In this document: positions 61,901-64,000 of the stretch, piece after piece | Numbering within the stretch: the first letter of the stretch is position 1 | Layout: each line of letters starts with the position of its first letter | DNA from: UBA7803 sp040219935 | Lineage (GTDB): Bacteria; Pseudomonadota; Gammaproteobacteria; Pseudomonadales; Azotimanducaceae | Length of the DNA stretch: 64,000 nucleotides | Direction of reading: 5' to 3' | Assembly: GCA_040219935.1 (NCBI GenBank) | Contig: JAVJUA010000056.1 | Location: forward strand, 117,436 to 181,435 | The notes under the pieces: model-generated | The model's input: only the letters and a program-made list of their open reading frames with translations | Database searches by the model: none | Told to the model about the DNA's origin: nothing | Program-made: the position numbers and the translations under genes

Positions 61901-63874
61901 CCGCTGACGTCGATCCTCTCGAACTACCTGTCGACGGTACCTGGCTCCATGCAGGGGCTGGTGAAGCACCCGTTCCAGCCGGAGCTGGACGGTGAGCTGC
62001 GCCGCATCGACCCCGAGATTCCGGTACCTCAGGAGTCCGTGGCGGACGTCGTGCAGCGGGTGCTGTCCGGCGTGCTGAGCCAGCGCCCGGTGGTGGTCGC
62101 CCACCGGCCGAAGTACACCGACCGCGACCTGATCCGGCCGGTGCGCCGCACCCTGATTCATGCCCGCGGCTGCACCGCCGTGAAGCTGATCCGAATAGCG
62201 CAACGGCAGGGCATCGAGGTGGTGCTGGTGCAGTCGGACCCGGACATGGAGTCGGCCGCCGTCGACATGCTGCTGCCGCGCGACACCCTGGTGTGCATCG
62301 GCGGCAACACGCCGGACGAGAGCTACCTGAACGCCCAGAGCGTGCTGCGGGTGGCCGAGCACGAGGGCGTCGACTCTCTGCACCCGGGCATCGGCTTCCT
62401 GTCGGAGAACGCCCAGTTCGCCGAGCTGTGCCGGTCCCACGGCATCAACTTCGTCGGCCCGCCGGTGTCGAGCATGGACACCATGGGCAACAAGTCGAAC
62501 GCCATCAACACCGCGCTGCGTCTGGGCGTGCCGGTGGTGCCCGGCAGCCACGGCATTCTCACCGACGTCGAGCGCGCGGCCGTGGTGGCCGAGCAGATCG
62601 GCTATCCGGTGCTGATCAAGGCCGTGCACGGCGGCGGCGGCAAGGGCATTCAGGTGGTGGAGCGCGCCGATCAGTTCCACGAGCTGTTCCATCGGGTCAC
62701 CGCCGAGGCGCGCAGCGCCTTCGGCAATGGCGACGTCTACCTGGAAAAGTACGTCACCTCGATCCGCCACATCGAGGCGCAGCTGCTGCGGGACACCCAG
62801 GGCAACACCCGCGTGCTCGGCATCCGCGACTGCAGCGTGCAGCGCAACAAGCAGAAGGTATTCGAGGAGTCCGACTCCACCATGCTCACCGACGAGCTGC
62901 GCGCGCAGGTGATGCAGCACACCGCCGCGCTGGCCGAAGAGGTGGGGTACGTCGGTGCCGGCACGGTGGAGTTCATCTTCGACCTCGACGCCAACGCCGT
63001 GTACTTCATGGAGATGAACACCCGCCTGCAGGTGGAGCATCCGGTCACCGAGTGGGTGTCCGGCGTCGACATCGTCGCCCAGCAGTTCCGGGTCGCCTCG
63101 GGTGAGTCCATTGGTGATCTCGAGATCGGCCAGAACGGCTACTCCATCGAGGCGCGCATCAACGCCGAGCGTGTGCAGCTTTCCGGCAGCGGCGAGCTGT
63201 CGTTCAAGCCGCATCCGGGCCAGATCCGCGAGTGCGAGTTCCCCGAGGAGCCGGGCGTGGAGGTGATTGCCACGGCGGCGCCGGGCAAGTTCGTCTCGCC
63301 CTACTACGACAGCATGGTCGCCCAGGTCATCGTCCATGCAGCGGACCGTCCGTCCGCCATCGCCAAGCTGCGGGACTATCTCGGCCGGGTGACCCTGACC
63401 GGCATCTGCACCAACATCCCGCTGCTGACCCGCGTGCTCGACGACGCCGTGTTTCAGGGCGGCGACTACGATACCGGTTACCTGCCCGAGTTCCTGGCCC
63501 GGATCGATGCGGAGCAGCTCATTCACGACATCGAGGCGTCGGCGGGCGAGATGTCCGGCGCCATCGACATGAACGCGATCCGCATCGACGGCAGCGACGA
63601 GCTGAAGGTGCTGGCCCCGGCGGCCGCCATCTTCTACACCACGCCGACGCCGACCGAGCCGGAGTACGTGGCGGTGGGCGATCGCATCTCGGTGCGCCAT
63701 ACCATCGGCCAGCTCGAGGCCATGAAGATCTTCACGCCGTTGAAGCTCGCCGACTTCAACAACGAGGTGGAGCTGTACGACGCGAACCGCGAGTACGAGG
63801 TCACCAGGATCAACATGAGCGCGGGGCAGCAGGTGAACGCGGGGGATCTCCTGTTCGTGGTCAAGCCGGTGTGA
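58988..63874 (+). CDS. Single-chain acyl/acetyl-CoA carboxylase: CT-alpha, linker, CT-beta, biotin carboxylase, BCCP
   Basis: A 1628-residue protein from GTG 58988. An AccA-like carboxyltransferase alpha domain (about 80-330) shows MDTPGADAGEQANRENQ and GLGYSGGAIPLAASN. A roughly 500-residue linker follows, then an AccD-like beta domain (about 830-1010: SNVEFQAGSFDMASAEKF, SSGGMQTKEG, DCTGGAQASF), a biotin carboxylase domain (about 1050-1500: HPGIGFLSEN, VHGGGGKGIQ, FMEMNTRLQVEHPVTE) and a biotin carrier with EAMKI, where Lys1580 should be biotinylated. All activities for acyl-CoA carboxylation are in one chain. The zinc ribbon of AccD was not seen. The domain order is the reverse of eukaryotic ACC. 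Substrate unknown; acetyl-CoA or a longer acyl-CoA. Confidence 0.88.
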   Translation: MEKQLVEGDRLFLIAESLAKDFSLFPTADIEEPLPGLLGQREILRQRDRLAKLDVDSYIEAVVARAEDPGRTPAPEVIRQLGRVVEEESDGPFYAATVEMDFDGQLRSIGFIAQNRAARNGVWMPEHHLAAAARIQMCSQRALPIVTLMDTPGADAGEQANRENQAHSISRLIAEMSNVDVPNIGIVFGLGYSGGAIPLAASNMILSVRDGVFSTIQPKGLANIARRLNLSWQECAKYVGLSPFELYAQGNIDGVIDYAPGESGDKLENLRAAIVFGLMRVEDKVKEFVAGNPYILDHYRQSLQRYLNPSARLKVMQTTASLKLTRNPTEYLNVFGVAFRYLRYLKVRQRIKATTKSQYGRLADQELPKGELDVRADLERRQTFLRWMQDPDRIVYDDALSKAWKNYHEKKLAVHDERGRIAQLIFGEPKKNYEDARSGLLTTVGVFLYNRWKADAVGNLRALKDFLQRHEDIPQILRVEDIRNPKGLAFALADDADLLPMLRHCFSHEGKKLLRRAGIEEKSEVYLANQLTNELNLAMTGCDLAGALAEPGSHVRAVQGRGGSEIAINRAVLTDRFAELIAPPRTGASPVPFSDMTVLDVLLTDDLRSDFVTECENLLLFDSVYDQIIANLDSIAEEAQAKQALSKSSLAQLLDTTLNLAAKGVTLGVVPGDASSEQVAQRLRNQFTLWYRRVMRLPRNTDFFRSVEEWKKASFAHLSDTLFVVVTHLFDVLLFSFIQSERDGKAYQGRINPKNIGRRKDFWNRLNIAYRDLLIQNVLRRFKNERGSSTQQFVEAFFSDFEEKFSELISSDPCTFPGFRLSIEQALKRDVAPCGIITGIGTLKGIAGNARVGAVISNVEFQAGSFDMASAEKFCRLLVECAEQHLPVVCFVSSGGMQTKEGAGALFSMAAVNDRVTRFVRDHDLPVIMFGFGDCTGGAQASFVTHPLAQTYYFSGTSMPFAGQIVVPSNLPLTSILSNYLSTVPGSMQGLVKHPFQPELDGELRRIDPEIPVPQESVADVVQRVLSGVLSQRPVVVAHRPKYTDRDLIRPVRRTLIHARGCTAVKLIRIAQRQGIEVVLVQSDPDMESAAVDMLLPRDTLVCIGGNTPDESYLNAQSVLRVAEHEGVDSLHPGIGFLSENAQFAELCRSHGINFVGPPVSSMDTMGNKSNAINTALRLGVPVVPGSHGILTDVERAAVVAEQIGYPVLIKAVHGGGGKGIQVVERADQFHELFHRVTAEARSAFGNGDVYLEKYVTSIRHIEAQLLRDTQGNTRVLGIRDCSVQRNKQKVFEESDSTMLTDELRAQVMQHTAALAEEVGYVGAGTVEFIFDLDANAVYFMEMNTRLQVEHPVTEWVSGVDIVAQQFRVASGESIGDLEIGQNGYSIEARINAERVQLSGSGELSFKPHPGQIRECEFPEEPGVEVIATAAPGKFVSPYYDSMVAQVIVHAADRPSAIAKLRDYLGRVTLTGICTNIPLLTRVLDDAVFQGGDYDTGYLPEFLARIDAEQLIHDIEASAGEMSGAIDMNAIRIDGSDELKVLAPAAAIFYTTPTPTEPEYVAVGDRISVRHTIGQLEAMKIFTPLKLADFNNEVELYDANREYEVTRINMSAGQQVNAGDLLFVVKPV

Positions 63875-63881
63875 GGTGAGA

Positions 63882-63911
63882 GCGGTGACGGGCTGGTGCG
63901 AGAGTCACCGC
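63882..63911. repeat. Inverted repeat after the carboxylase gene
   Basis: GCGGTGAC (63882-63889) and GTCACCGC (63904-63911) are perfect 8-bp complements with a 14-nt spacer, 8 nt after the carboxylase stop. No T-run follows, so termination is uncertain. I see no gene in the remaining 89 bases. Confidence 0.6.
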
Positions 63912-64000
63912 CGGGGCCGCCGCCAATCAACCGCACGACCGGGCTCGACCGCTCCGCGGTGCCCTCACTCACCGACTTGCCCGCGTTGCGGTCAATTCGG

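Overview
The window is GC-rich chromosomal DNA from a gammaproteobacterium. The best clue to its relatives is gene order. The run ispB | rplU-rpmA-obgE-proB | rpsT | murJ-ribF-lspA-fkpB - minor pilins/pilY1 - pilR-pilS - bamD | rluD-pgeF (about 17.3-45.2 kb) follows the arrangement known from Pseudomonas aeruginosa (roughly PA4543-PA4569). A holD-rimI-prfC trio and a FabY-type ketoacyl synthase also fit a gammaproteobacterial, Pseudomonadales-like host. No insertion sequence, phage, plasmid or CRISPR signature was seen; the one tRNA found is tRNA-Pro(CGG).

Layout. 0-9.4 kb: accessory metabolic and redox genes (MaoC hydratase, serine hydrolase, DUF2238 membrane protein, YjbR-like protein, GFA-type protein). 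This part holds two genes interrupted by an in-frame TGA exactly at a redox motif and followed at the right distance by a bacterial SECIS-like hairpin: a redoxin/TPR protein (3000-4097, minus) and a UGSC-family protein (6651-7175, plus). Both are annotated here as selenoproteins. Between them lies a thioredoxin-fused partner protein that is translationally coupled to the UGSC gene. A repeat-rich 0.6 kb intergenic stretch (2388-2982) has six degenerate direct repeats, two long inverted repeats and a direct repeat pair. 9.4-17.3 kb: acetoacetyl-CoA ligase, epoxide hydrolase and SDR (a likely catabolic group), tRNA-Pro, a NatAB-type ABC exporter and a secreted S33 peptidase-like hydrolase.

17.3-25.3 kb: housekeeping (prenyl diphosphate synthase, L21, L27, ObgE, ProB, S20, MurJ, RibF, LspA, FkpB). 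ileS and ispH, expected in this neighbourhood, are absent. 25.4-43.4 kb: type IV pilus locus with minor pilins, a 2388-residue PilY1 carrying three 660-bp tandem repeat units of adhesin modules, a PilY2-like protein, a coupled HD-GYP/EAL pair (the HD-GYP has lost its HD histidine), a further FimT/GspH pseudopilin, PilR/PilS and BamD. 43.5-50.2 kb: RluD, PgeF, a DUF4124 protein, ilvB-ilvN-ilvC and pssA. 50.2-55.2 kb: DAHP synthase, a HolD-like psi subunit, RimI, RF3, a stand-alone receiver and a SirB1-like protein. 55.2-63.9 kb: a lipid/acyl-CoA group with FabY, a thiolase, MoaB and a 1628-residue single-chain carboxylase with the unusual order CT-alpha, CT-beta, biotin carboxylase, BCCP.

The strongest candidates for new biology are the two-selenoprotein redox neighbourhood and the single-chain carboxylase. 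Calls rest on reading motifs, gene order and base pairing by eye; no database search was run.
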